From DASSUW01 sp963844405 (lineage in GTDB: Bacteria > Actinomycetota > Thermoleophilia > Solirubrobacterales > Solirubrobacteraceae): a DNA stretch of 64,000 bases. The position numbers and the translations under genes were made by a program. Below, one piece after another: positions 15,783 through 23,882 of the stretch (the first letter of the stretch is position 1; each line of letters begins with the position of its first letter). The notes below the pieces were generated by a model that searched no databases, was not told the origin of the DNA, and saw only the letters and a program-made list of their open reading frames with translations. The DNA is taken from assembly GCA_963844405.1 (NCBI GenBank), contig CAWJNZ010000003.1, positions 62,001 through 126,000 on the forward strand, read 5' to 3'.

Positions 15783-17003
15783 CTACGCGGCCCGCGGCAG
15801 ATCCTCGACGTGCGCCAGCGCGACCGGGTCGACGGCGCCTGGGCGCACGCCGGCGCGGAGGGCGGCGCGGGCGAGCACTCGCGAGGCCCCGCGGAGCTCG
15901 GCGCGCGTGTGGGACGCCATCACCGCCAGCCGCAGGCGGGCGGCGCCGTCGGGCACGGTCGGCGGGAGGACGGCCTCGGTGAAGACGCCCTGCTCGAGCG
16001 CTCCTTCGACGATCCGGACGGCCGACTCGGTCTCGCCGACGAGCAGCGGCACGACGTGCGTGCTGGCGCCGGCCACCTCGAAGCCCTCGCGCGCCAGCTC
16101 GTCGCGCAGCGTCTCCGCGTTGGCGAGCAGCCGCTCGACGCGCCGCGGCTCCTCCACGAGCAGCTCGAGCGCGGCCATCGCGGCGGCCACGGCCACGGGC
16201 GGCGGGGCGGTCGAGTGCAGGAGCGTGCGGGCGCTGTTGACCAGGTAGCGGGCGGTCACGTGGTCGCAGCACGCGAAGCCGCCGTACGAGCCGAGCGCGG
16301 TGCCGAGCGATCCGGTGATGACGTCGACCTCGTCCTCGAGCCCGGCCTCCGCCACGGCGCCGCGGCCGCCGGGGCCGACCGCGCCGAGCCCCTGCGCCTC
16401 GTCCACCAGCACGCGCACGTCGTACCGGCCGGCGAGCTCCACGATGTCCTCGAGCGGGGCGACGTCGCCGTCCAGGCCGAACACGCCGTCGGTGGCGATC
16501 AGCGCCCCGCGGCCGTCCGACTGCGCGAGGCCCCACGCGAGGTGCTCGGGATCGGCGTGCCGGTAGGCGAAGGCCTCGGCGCCCGCCAGGCGGGAGCCGT
16601 CGGCGATCGAGGCGTGAGCCAGCTCGTCGTGGAACACGACCTCGCCCTTGCGCGCCAGGGCCGGGATGACGCCGAGGTTGGCGAGCGTGCCGGACCCGAA
16701 GACGACCGTGGCGTCCGCGCTGAGGAAGCGCGCGAGCCGCTCCTCGAGCCGCCGGTGCAGCGTCATCGTGCCGGAGGCGACCTGCGGCGCGCCCGCGCCG
16801 ACGCCCCAGCGCATCGCCGCGTCGGCCGCCGCCTCGCGCACGCGCGGGTGGTCGGCCAGGCCCAGGCTGTTGCCCGAGCACAGCACCAGCACCGGCCGCC
16901 CGTCGAGCACCACCCGCGGACCCTGTGGGCCGCTCACCATGCGGGTGCGACGGTAGAGGCCGAGCTGCTTGAGCTCGTCCAGGCGGTCGTCGAGATCCAG
17001 CAT
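15783..17003 (-). CDS. BioF/Kbl-like alpha-oxoamine synthase fold protein lacking the PLP lysine
   Basis: A 406-aa fold-type I protein of the 8-amino-7-oxononanoate synthase/2-amino-3-ketobutyrate ligase family. It keeps the HASIADGSRL histidine and the Asp of VDEAQGLG. The usual GxxGKAxG lysine motif, however, reads GSLGTALGSYGG, so the Schiff-base Lys is Thr. The family DxAH motif reads DEAQ, so the His is Gln. C-terminal PPTVPDGAARLRL is family-typical. Either it is a catalytically dead partner (as LCB1 is in serine palmitoyltransferase) or it has another role; biotin synthesis should not be assumed. Confidence 0.82.
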   Translation of the reverse strand: MLDLDDRLDELKQLGLYRRTRMVSGPQGPRVVLDGRPVLVLCSGNSLGLADHPRVREAAADAAMRWGVGAGAPQVASGTMTLHRRLEERLARFLSADATVVFGSGTLANLGVIPALARKGEVVFHDELAHASIADGSRLAGAEAFAYRHADPEHLAWGLAQSDGRGALIATDGVFGLDGDVAPLEDIVELAGRYDVRVLVDEAQGLGAVGPGGRGAVAEAGLEDEVDVITGSLGTALGSYGGFACCDHVTARYLVNSARTLLHSTAPPPVAVAAAMAALELLVEEPRRVERLLANAETLRDELAREGFEVAGASTHVVPLLVGETESAVRIVEGALEQGVFTEAVLPPTVPDGAARLRLAVMASHTRAELRGASRVLARAALRAGVRPGAVDPVALAHVEDLPRAA

Positions 17004-17067
17004 CCGCGCTCCTTCGGGAAAGCCGAGGATGTACCGCGCGCAACGCTACGGAGCGGTCCGGACGAAC

Positions 17068-18084
17068 TCAGCGCTTGCAGGCGGTGTAGACGCGCGTGGC
17101 GGAGTAGGTGCGGCCGTCGGAGGCCTTGACGCTGACGACGAGCTTGGTCTTCTTCTTGAGCCCGAGCAGGGTGACCGGCTTGGCCGCCTTGGCGCCCGCG
17201 AGGCGCGCCTTGACGCGGCCGTTGACCTTGACCGTGGCCGACAGGACCCTGGCGCCGGCGGGCGCCTTGATCCGCAGCGTCAGCCGGCCGCCCTTGACGC
17301 AGCTCGTCGCCGCCGGCAGGCCGACGGCGTCGGCGACCGCGACCGGCGCCGTCGGGGTCGTCGGGGTGGTGGGGGTCGTGGGCGTCGTCGGGGTTGTCGG
17401 CGTCGTCGGGGTCGCCGGCGTCGTCGGCGTGGACGGGTCCGTCGGCGTAATCGGCGTGGGCGTCGGGGTCGGGTTCGGGGTCGGCGTCGGCGTGGGGGTC
17501 GGCGTCGGGGTCGCCACCGCGACCGGCCCTGCGTCCCACTGGAAGCGGAGGCTCAGCGACGCGCCCTGGTACCGGTTGTCGCCGCCGAAGAACGTGCCGG
17601 GGTCGCCGTTGTCCGGCAGCGTGGCCGTCACCTGGTATTCGCGCACCTCGCCGGCCTCGAACCGTCCGAGCACGACCTCGCCGAGCCGCGTCGGCACGCC
17701 GGCGTAGACCCTGACCGGCGCGTCGGCGTCCGTGACGTCGAGCAGCTCGAGCTCGACCTGGTCGGAGAGCGCGCCGCCGTACGGCCCGCGGACGTCCGCG
17801 AGGTGCGTCAGGCGCACCGCGAAGACGCCGTCCACGTCACCGTCGTTGGCGATCCGCACGGTTCCCGTGACGCCGTCGCCGGGCCGCATCGTGCCGGCGT
17901 TGAAGAGCGCCTGACCCTCGCGCGAGTTCGCGATGCTCACCGCGCCGCCCGCCGCCGCGACGCGGGCGCTCGCGAGCTCCTCGCCGCCACCGAGCCCACC
18001 GAGCCCACCGGGCGCGGCGACCGCGAGGCCGATGGCGCCGAGCGCCATGGCGAACGTCATGAGCAGCGTGGCCGTCGCGCGCAT
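17068..18084 (-). CDS. TasA/camelysin-like surface protein with Thr-Pro linker and C-terminal domain
   Basis: A 338-aa exported protein. The signal peptide runs RATATLLMTFAMALGAIGLAV. A TasA/camelysin-like beta domain begins near residue 45 with AVSIANSREGQALFNAG, which resembles the first operon protein's LSIGNSKDGVAVL. A roughly 60-residue linker of TPT/TTP repeats follows, then an 85-residue beta domain with Cys near each end. The start overlaps the upstream stop (TGATG). It is the last gene of the fibre operon. A structural role at the cell surface is inferred from context and the SipW-type peptidase. Confidence 0.72.
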   Translation of the reverse strand: MRATATLLMTFAMALGAIGLAVAAPGGLGGLGGGEELASARVAAAGGAVSIANSREGQALFNAGTMRPGDGVTGTVRIANDGDVDGVFAVRLTHLADVRGPYGGALSDQVELELLDVTDADAPVRVYAGVPTRLGEVVLGRFEAGEVREYQVTATLPDNGDPGTFFGGDNRYQGASLSLRFQWDAGPVAVATPTPTPTPTPTPNPTPTPTPITPTDPSTPTTPATPTTPTTPTTPTTPTTPTTPTAPVAVADAVGLPAATSCVKGGRLTLRIKAPAGARVLSATVKVNGRVKARLAGAKAAKPVTLLGLKKKTKLVVSVKASDGRTYSATRVYTACKR

Positions 18085-19583
18085 CAGAACTCCCGGTCGG
18101 CGCCCGCGCCCGTCGCCTCGGTCACCGTGGCGGTCCCGACGGCATGCGCGGCCCAGTCCTGAGCCGTCGCCGAGGGCACCCAGGTCATCGTCGAGTTCGT
18201 CGCGTGCGTCCCGATGTTCGCGCCGCCGGAGACGACCGTGCCGAGGGTGATGACGATCGCACTCCCGCTCTGGACCATCGTGGCGTTGAAGACCACCGCG
18301 CCGGTCACGTACGTCGTGCCCGCGAGGCTCAGCCCCGTCGCACTGTTGACGAGGTTGAGCCGCGTGCCCGTGGTGGTCGTGAAGTCCATCCGGTCGCCGC
18401 TGCCGTTGTGCGCGAAGGTCACGCGCATCGCCATCGACGCGCCGGTGAAGCCGGCGGTGATCGTCGTCGGGCTGATCACCTCGCTGTAGGTCAGCGTGAT
18501 CGTGTCGCCGGGCTCGGCCTTGCCGATCGTCGCGCCGCCGTTCGCGGTCTGGATGTCCGCTCCGGTCGGCGTCGTGTCGTTGTCGACGACCTTGTTGGCG
18601 CGGACCGCCGAGGCGGTCTGGAGGCCCACCGCGTCGCGGGCCAGCGCGCGCAGGTCGTAGGGGCCGTCCGTCAGGCCGGCGGTCGCCCAGGTGCAGGTGG
18701 TGAACGGGGTGACGGTGTCGCTGCAGCCGTCGGTCCACGTGTTGGCGCCCGCGACGCTGTACTGCGCGATCCACGCGGCGACGCCCGAGCCCGCGTCCGC
18801 CGCGGTCCCGCTCAGCGCCACGTTGCCCGACAGCGTGGCGGCGGGGTCCGTCAGGGTCGAGGTCGACGGCGCGGTGTTGTCGATCCGGATGTTCGTGACG
18901 ACGGCCGACGTCGCGCTGAAGCCGACGCCGTCGGTGGCCGTCGCCCGCGCGTCGTAGAGCCCGTCGGCCAGCAGCGCGGTGTTGACGCCGGCGCACTGGT
19001 ACGGGGCGGCGTCGTCGGTGCAGACCGCCGTCCACGTGCCGCCGGAGGGCCGGAGCTCGAGCGTCACGCCGGTGACGCCGGTGCCGGAGCCGTCGGCCGC
19101 GGTCATCGAGTAGGTGACGGTGCCGTGCAGCGGGCCGGACGGCGCGACGACCGAGACGCTCGGCGCCGTGTTGTCGACCGACCGCGCGGCGACGGTCGAA
19201 GCGCGCAGGTGGCCGGCCGGGTCGACGGCCAGCGCGCGAACGTCGCGCGAGCCGTCGGCCACACCGGCAGTGTCCCACTGGCACCCATAGGGTGCCGCGG
19301 TGTCCTCGCACGCGTCGGTCCAGGTCCCGGCGCCGGCCGGGGAGGTCTGGAAGCGCACGCGGTCGATGCCGCGCTCCGAGCTCGCCGTCGCCTGCAGGGC
19401 GACAGCGCCGCGGAGCGGCGTGCCGGGATCGGTCAGGGAGACGGCCACGGTGTTGAAATCGGCCGCGGCCGCGAAGGTGTTGCCGAGCGAGCCCGAGGTC
19501 TGCACGAAGTCGGCGCCGGAGTCGCCGGCCGCGCCGCCCAGCGCGACGGCCGCGAGCGCGACGATGAGCAGCGCGCGGGTCAC
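18084..19583 (-). CDS. Large exported protein with SipW-type N-terminus and Ig-like repeats
   Basis: A 499-aa secreted protein. The signal peptide TRALLIVALAAVALGG is followed by DSGADFVQTSGSLGNTFAA, the same motif class as in the first operon gene. There are then at least three repeats of about 95 residues ending DNTAPS or VDNDTTP and containing paired Cys and ADGLYDARA/TDGPYDLRA loops. They are Ig-like or bacterial adhesion-type modules. GTG 19583 overlaps the SipW stop by 4 nt (GTGA), which fixes the start. It probably forms or decorates extracellular fibres. Confidence 0.72.
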   Translation of the reverse strand: MTRALLIVALAAVALGGAAGDSGADFVQTSGSLGNTFAAAADFNTVAVSLTDPGTPLRGAVALQATASSERGIDRVRFQTSPAGAGTWTDACEDTAAPYGCQWDTAGVADGSRDVRALAVDPAGHLRASTVAARSVDNTAPSVSVVAPSGPLHGTVTYSMTAADGSGTGVTGVTLELRPSGGTWTAVCTDDAAPYQCAGVNTALLADGLYDARATATDGVGFSATSAVVTNIRIDNTAPSTSTLTDPAATLSGNVALSGTAADAGSGVAAWIAQYSVAGANTWTDGCSDTVTPFTTCTWATAGLTDGPYDLRALARDAVGLQTASAVRANKVVDNDTTPTGADIQTANGGATIGKAEPGDTITLTYSEVISPTTITAGFTGASMAMRVTFAHNGSGDRMDFTTTTGTRLNLVNSATGLSLAGTTYVTGAVVFNATMVQSGSAIVITLGTVVSGGANIGTHATNSTMTWVPSATAQDWAAHAVGTATVTEATGAGADREF

Positions 19584-20125
19584 GCGACGCCCTCCAGCGA
19601 GCGGCGCGCGGCCTCGTCGCCGAGCCGCCGCCACAGCCTCGTGAGGCTGACGGCGGCGATCAGCAACGCCGGGAGCGCGATGACGAGCATGCGGACGTCC
19701 CGGCGACCGAGCGCGCTCAGCGCATGGCCGGCGTAGGGAACGCCGAAGCGGACGCGTGCCTGCGTGGCACCGTCGAGGCTGAAGGTCCAAGGGTCCGCGA
19801 CCGGGTTGGCGTCGCCCTTGGTGCGGAAGACGCGACGGCCGGTGTCGTCACGGCCGATCCACGAGATCCGGTGCGTGACCAGGTGGTCGCCCGCTGGGGG
19901 CGTGTAGGTGATCACGTCGCCGACCCGCAGGTCGGCGACCGGGACGACCTCGGCCAGCACGAGCGAGCCGCGGTCGTAGGTGCCCGTCATGGAGCCGGAG
20001 ACGATCGCGTAGCGCTCCCAGCCGGCGAGCGCAGGGGCCAGCACGAGCAGCGCGCACAGCACCGCACCGACGAGCGCCGCGCCGGACGCAAGGCGCCCGA
20101 CGCGGCGAATCGCGGCCGTCCCCAT
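19580..20125 (-). CDS. sipW: SipW-like (ER-type) signal peptidase I
   Basis: A 181-aa membrane serine protease of family S26B. The nucleophile Ser lies in IVSGSMTGTYDRGSLV near residue 43. The general-base position is His (HLVTHRISW near 83), as in SipW/SEC11-type enzymes, not the Lys of ordinary signal peptidases. FRTKGDANPVADP is box E. It has one N-terminal and one C-terminal TM segment. It sits between TasA-like genes, which in other bacteria require this peptidase for maturation, and is translationally coupled to the following gene. Confidence 0.9.
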   Translation of the reverse strand: MGTAAIRRVGRLASGAALVGAVLCALLVLAPALAGWERYAIVSGSMTGTYDRGSLVLAEVVPVADLRVGDVITYTPPAGDHLVTHRISWIGRDDTGRRVFRTKGDANPVADPWTFSLDGATQARVRFGVPYAGHALSALGRRDVRMLVIALPALLIAAVSLTRLWRRLGDEAARRSLEGVA

Positions 20126-20152
20126 GGCGGATCCCCGTTCAGCTTTCCTTGG

Positions 20153-20716
20153 CTAGGCGGCGTTGAAGTCGAACCTGACCTGCGAGCCGCCGCCCTGGTA
20201 TGCGTCGCCGGCCGAGCCGTCGAGCTGGACGGTGAACTCGTAGCGGTGCTTCTCGCCGGCGGCGAAGTTGCCGAGGGCCGTCGTGCCCATCGCGGCGATC
20301 GTGCCGCTGTACACCTCGTCGCCGGCGGCGCAGTCCGGCGTGCCGCTCGCGAAGTCGCCGCAGTCGACGACGGTGAGGTTGAGCTTGCCCGACAGCGGGT
20401 GCGTGCCGTCCGAGTCGACGGGCGCCGTGCGCGACAGCGTGAACGCGCCGTCGAGGCTGCCGGTGTTCTCGATGTCGACGACGCCGTCGGCGCCGGGGCC
20501 GGCCGGGCGGAGGTTGCTCGCGGTGAGGACGGCGACGCCGTCCTTGGAGTTGCCGATGCTCAGCGTGCCGGCGGCGAACGTGTTCGACGGGTTCGCCGAG
20601 GTGGCGGTGAAGTCGGCGCCTGAGCCGACGACAGCAGTGGTGGCGAGCAGAAGCGTGAGCAGCGCGCCGAGTGCCAGCTTGGGCTGGCTGGTGAGGACCT
20701 GCAGACGGGACAGCAT
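20153..20716 (-). CDS. TasA/camelysin-like secreted protein
   Basis: A 187-aa exported protein, first gene of the operon. The N-terminal segment KLALGALLTLLLATTAVVG is followed by SGADFTATSANPSNTFAAG, the characteristic region after the SipW cleavage site, and LSIGNSKDGVAVL. The rest is a single beta-rich domain with two Cys pairs. The protein ends in a beta strand, VRFDFNAA. It is the likely fibre subunit. A 27-nt gap separates it from sipW. Confidence 0.75.
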   Translation of the reverse strand: MLSRLQVLTSQPKLALGALLTLLLATTAVVGSGADFTATSANPSNTFAAGTLSIGNSKDGVAVLTASNLRPAGPGADGVVDIENTGSLDGAFTLSRTAPVDSDGTHPLSGKLNLTVVDCGDFASGTPDCAAGDEVYSGTIAAMGTTALGNFAAGEKHRYEFTVQLDGSAGDAYQGGGSQVRFDFNAA

Positions 20717-20817
20717 GGTGGACGGATCTCCTTGCCTGGGAGTGAAGAGCCGGCAACCGAGCTATCTCGCCGCAGGACGAGACCTCTAGCTTTGCGTCCC
20801 CGCCTCGCGACGGGTTT

Positions 20818-20869
20818 GCCTTTGTCTACATCACCTGATCGGCCGATGTGTCAGCCTCTTGACAAAGGC
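20818..20869. other. Inverted repeat upstream of the TasA-like operon
   Basis: Arms GCCTTTGTC (20818-20826) and GACAAAGGC (20861-20869) enclose a second, shorter dyad (ACATC/GATGT). It lies downstream of the enoyl-CoA hydratase stop and upstream of the fibre operon, so it is either the hydratase terminator or an operator of the operon. Confidence 0.4.
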
Positions 20870-20884
20870 TGGACGGACGTCCGA

Positions 20885-21676
20885 TCAGCGTCCGCGCCAG
20901 CGCGGCGGGCGCTTCTCGGCGAAGGCGCGTACGCCCTCGAAGAAGTCCTCGCTCCGGAAGCACGCCTCGCGCAGCTCGACGAGCTCGCGCGCGACCTCGG
21001 GGTCCAGCTCGCCCTCGGCGGCGAGCAGCTCGCGCAGGGCGCGCTTGTTGCCGGCCAGCGAGAGCGGCGCGTGGGCGGCGATCCGCGCCGCGTAGTCGAC
21101 GCCCCGGTCCTGCAGCTCGTCCGCGCCGACGACCTCGTTGACGAGCCCCCACTCGAGCGCGGTGCGGGCCGTCACGTTGCGCGCCGTGAAGAACAGCTCG
21201 CGGGTGCGCGGGGCGCCGATGGCGTCGACGAACTTGCGCAGCCCGGTGTGCGAGTAGATGAGGCCGAGCCGCGCCGGCGGCATCCCCATCTTGGCCGCCT
21301 CGGAGGCGACGCGCAGGTCGCACGAGAGCGCGAGCTCGAGGCCGCCGCCGATGGCGTGGCCGTTGAGCGCCGCCACCGACGGGAACGGGTACGCGTCGAG
21401 CGCCGCGATCGCCTCGTGGAACGGGTGGGCGACCAGCGCTTCGGCCCGGTCGGCGAACTGGTCGCGCGGGAGGTTGCCGATGTCGTAGCCGGCGCTGAAC
21501 ACCGGGCCCGTCGCGGTGACGAGCAGGCAGCGCGCTTCGAGCTCCGGCACGGTGGCGGCGAACGCGTCGAGGATCTCGTGGTCGAGCGCGTTGCGCTTGG
21601 CGGGGTTGTCGATCGTGAGCCGCGCGACGTGCTCGGCCGGGTGGTCCAGGCGCAGCTTGCCGCCGGCGAGCTCCAC
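20885..21676 (-). CDS. Enoyl-CoA hydratase/isomerase family protein
   Basis: A 263-aa crotonase-fold protein. The oxyanion-hole motifs are FSAGYDIGNL near residue 60 and NGHAIGGGLELALSCDL near 105-121. The C-terminal FFEGVRAFAEKRPPRW is typical of beta-oxidation crotonases. It hydrates 2-enoyl-CoA or isomerises the double bond. Its GTG start overlaps the stop of the biotinyl/lipoyl domain gene (TAGTG), so the two are co-expressed; no carboxylase subunit is adjacent. Confidence 0.87.
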   Translation of the reverse strand: MELAGGKLRLDHPAEHVARLTIDNPAKRNALDHEILDAFAATVPELEARCLLVTATGPVFSAGYDIGNLPRDQFADRAEALVAHPFHEAIAALDAYPFPSVAALNGHAIGGGLELALSCDLRVASEAAKMGMPPARLGLIYSHTGLRKFVDAIGAPRTRELFFTARNVTARTALEWGLVNEVVGADELQDRGVDYAARIAAHAPLSLAGNKRALRELLAAEGELDPEVARELVELREACFRSEDFFEGVRAFAEKRPPRWRGR

Positions 21677-21888
21677 TACTCCAGCACGACGAGCGGGTCG
21701 CCCTCGGAGACCGCCTGGCCCTCCGCGACGAGGATCTCCTTGACGGTGCCCTCGTCCTCGGCCTCCACGGGCATCTCCATCTTCATCGACTCGAGGATCA
21801 CGACCGTGTCGCCCTCCTCGACCGTGTCGCCGACCCCCACCTCGATCTTCCAGACCGTGCCCGTGATGTGCGCCTCGATCGCCGCCAC
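21676..21888 (-). CDS. Biotin/lipoyl attachment domain protein (BCCP-like)
   Basis: A 70-aa stand-alone biotinyl domain with the modification motif ILESMKMEMPVEA (ESMKM, Lys near residue 35). The GTG start is preceded by GGAAGGAG. It would carry carboxybiotin for an acyl-CoA carboxylase; a carboxyltransferase homologue is encoded at 39711-41258, but any partnership is speculative. It is translationally coupled to the following enoyl-CoA hydratase. Confidence 0.88.
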   Translation of the reverse strand: MAAIEAHITGTVWKIEVGVGDTVEEGDTVVILESMKMEMPVEAEDEGTVKEILVAEGQAVSEGDPLVVLE

Positions 21889-21982
21889 TGCGCTCCTTCC
21901 GCGTCGTGTACGAGCGCCGAGCATACGTTCCCTTGAGGTCGGCGTGAGCCGTCCTTCAGGCGTGGTGGTCACCCTGACGGCC

Positions 21983-22093
21983 ATGGAGCTGATCCCCACC
22001 GTGACCGCTGACGGGCGCATCATCTTCCGCGCCGCCATCCTCACGCCGCGCGAGCGCTGGCGCCGCTTGGTTCGGAAGCTGCGCGTCCGCTGA
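21983..22093 (+). CDS. Possible 36-aa basic peptide
   Basis: Short ORF ATG 21983 to TGA, encoding a product with TPRERWRRLVRKLRVR at the C-terminus; in-frame GTG starts upstream would add about 7 residues. No ribosome-binding site stands out and no family is recognised. It is the only coding candidate in the 221-nt gap between two divergently oriented genes. Confidence 0.3.
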   Translation: MELIPTVTADGRIIFRAAILTPRERWRRLVRKLRVR

Positions 22094-22109
22094 CTTATGC
22101 TGGGGGTCG

Positions 22110-22802
22110 ATGCGGCCCCAGATCCGCTTTCCCGGTGAGTCGCCCGAGCATCGCAGGGCGCGGGCGCTCCGCGAGCGGGTCGACGACCTGCGCACCGCGC
22201 GGCAGCGCATCATCGCGGCGGCCGACGCCGAGCGCCGGAGGATCGAGCGCGACCTCCACGACGGCGCGCAGCAGCGCATGGTCGCGGTGGCGGTGACGCT
22301 CGGGCTCGCCGAGCAGCGCCTCAAGACCGATCCCGAGGCGGCGGCGGAGCTCGTCGCCCAGGCGCGCGAGGAGGCGAAGGCCGCGGTGAAGGAGCTGCGC
22401 GAGCTGGCCCGCGGCATCCACCCGGCGGTGCTCAGCGACCACGGGCTCGGACCCGCCCTCGAGGCGCTCGCCTCGCGCGCGCCCGTGCCGGTCGAGGTGA
22501 GCGGCGTCCCCGAGCGCACGCTCGCCCACGAGGTCGAGGCCTGCGCCTACTTCGTCACGGCCGAGGCGCTCACCAACGTGGCCAAGTACGCGCGGGCGAG
22601 CTCGGCCTCGGTCGAGCTCAGCCTCGCCGACGACCGCCTGCGGGTGCAGGTGCGCGACGACGGCGTCGGCGGCGCGGACCCGACCACGGGGACCGGGCTG
22701 CGCGGACTGCGCGACCGCGTCGACGCGCTCGACGGCGACCTCGAGGTCCACTCGCCGCCCGGCGGCGGCACGACGGTCACCGTCGAGATGCCAGTGCGCT
22801 GA
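22110..22802 (+). CDS. NarL-type sensor histidine kinase (cytoplasmic, HisKA_3)
   Basis: A 230-aa kinase core. The dimerisation/phosphorylation motif is RRRIERDLHDGAQQRMV near residues 44-60, with phospho-acceptor His in LHDGAQQR. The HATPase domain has EALTNVAKYA (N box) and DDGVGGADPTTGTGLRGL (G boxes). It has no transmembrane sensor and no adjacent response regulator, so its input and partner are unknown. Its 3' end overlaps the convergent propeller gene by 26 nt. Confidence 0.88.
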   Translation: MRPQIRFPGESPEHRRARALRERVDDLRTARQRIIAAADAERRRIERDLHDGAQQRMVAVAVTLGLAEQRLKTDPEAAAELVAQAREEAKAAVKELRELARGIHPAVLSDHGLGPALEALASRAPVPVEVSGVPERTLAHEVEACAYFVTAEALTNVAKYARASSASVELSLADDRLRVQVRDDGVGGADPTTGTGLRGLRDRVDALDGDLEVHSPPGGGTTVTVEMPVR

Positions 22803-23853
22803 CCGAGTGGACCGGCGGCAGGTCTGTCGCCGCCTCGAACCACGTCGCCCCAGCGTCGCCGGAGCCGAACACGCTCCCCGAGGTGGCGCCGAAGTACAGC
22901 TCGAGGCTCGAGCCCTCGCCGGTCCAGTCCATCGCCTCGCGCAGGATCGTCAGGTAGGCGTCCTCGCTCGGGAGCCCGTCGCCGCGCGCCGTCCAGCTCG
23001 CGCCGGCGTCGCGCGTCTCGTACACGCGGACCTTGCCGTCGACCGTCACGCGGTCGATGTCGGCGGCCAGCGGGACGACGTAGGCGCTGTCGGCGTCTGC
23101 GGGGTCGACGGCCAGCGCGAAGCCGAAGTCCGACGGCAGCCCGTCGGCGATGTCGATCCACGTCCGGCCCGCATCGTCGGACCGGTAGACGCCGCCGTGG
23201 AACTGCATGAAGATCCGCTCCGGCCGGGTGGGCGCGCGGTGGATGCGGTGGACGCAGAGCGGGATCTCGGCGGGCGGCGCCTCGTCCGGCACGTAGCGGG
23301 CGACGAGGCCCTCGTTGCCCTTGTGCCAGGTCGCGCCGCCGTCGTCGGTCAGCCACACGCCGGCAGCCGAGATGGCGACCGCCAGCCGGTCGGGCTCGCC
23401 CGGCCACGGGACGATCGAGTGCAGGCACATCCCGCCCGCGCCCGGCTGCCAGTAGCGGCGGCTCGGGTGCTCGAACAGCGGCTCGTTGAGCTCGAAGCTC
23501 TCGCCGCCGTCGCGGCTCACGAACAGCACGCCCGGGTCGCCGCCCGCGTACACCGTGCCGTCGTCAACGCCGGGCGCGATCACCCAGATCCGCTCGAGCG
23601 CGTGCTCGCCGCCCTCGGGCAGCTCGACGCCGGCGGCCTGCTCCCACTCGCCCGCCGGGTCGTCGGCGCGGAAGACCTTCGGCCCGTAGAAGGGCGAGGT
23701 GACCGACGCGAGGATGCGGCCGGAGCGCGGATCGCGGGTGGCGTACTCGACCGGCTCGCCGGCGAAGGCGCGCGTGACGACGTCGAACGGGGCGCCCGGC
23801 TCGCCCTCGAGCACGAACAGGCCCTTCTTGGTGCCGATCAGCAGCTCGGTCAT
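22777..23853 (-). CDS. BNR/sialidase-like beta-propeller protein
   Basis: A 358-aa protein with several Asp-box repeats (SRDGGESF, TDDGGATW, SDDAGRTW, TRDAGASW, SGDAGATW) typical of BNR propellers. ATG 23853 gives MTELLIGTKKGLFVL with no signal peptide, so it is predicted cytoplasmic. No sialidase catalytic triad is evident, so glycosidase activity should not be assumed. It is divergent from glpK with only 29 nt between. Confidence 0.8.
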   Translation of the reverse strand: MTELLIGTKKGLFVLEGEPGAPFDVVTRAFAGEPVEYATRDPRSGRILASVTSPFYGPKVFRADDPAGEWEQAAGVELPEGGEHALERIWVIAPGVDDGTVYAGGDPGVLFVSRDGGESFELNEPLFEHPSRRYWQPGAGGMCLHSIVPWPGEPDRLAVAISAAGVWLTDDGGATWHKGNEGLVARYVPDEAPPAEIPLCVHRIHRAPTRPERIFMQFHGGVYRSDDAGRTWIDIADGLPSDFGFALAVDPADADSAYVVPLAADIDRVTVDGKVRVYETRDAGASWTARGDGLPSEDAYLTILREAMDWTGEGSSLELYFGATSGSVFGSGDAGATWFEAATDLPPVHSVSALASRR

Positions 23854-23882
23854 CGTGACCTCGATCCTAATAGCCTGCGCGC

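Noticed and set aside
17341..17515. Microsatellite-like GTCGGGGT repeats
   Set aside because: They encode the Thr-Pro linker of the surface protein; repetition is explained by coding of TPT/TTP.
18085..19311. Upstream extension of the 338-aa TasA-like frame to 747 codons
   Set aside because: The extension is Arg/His-rich antiframe of the Ig-repeat gene; ATG 18084 with a signal peptide is the convincing start.
20860..20890. TTGACA consensus -35 on the + strand
   Set aside because: No -10 element at a proper distance and no + strand gene downstream; it is an arm of the inverted repeat at 20818-20869.
22777..23853. Sialidase
   Set aside because: Asp boxes are present, but the Arg triad and the catalytic Tyr/Glu pattern are not recognisable, and there is no signal peptide.
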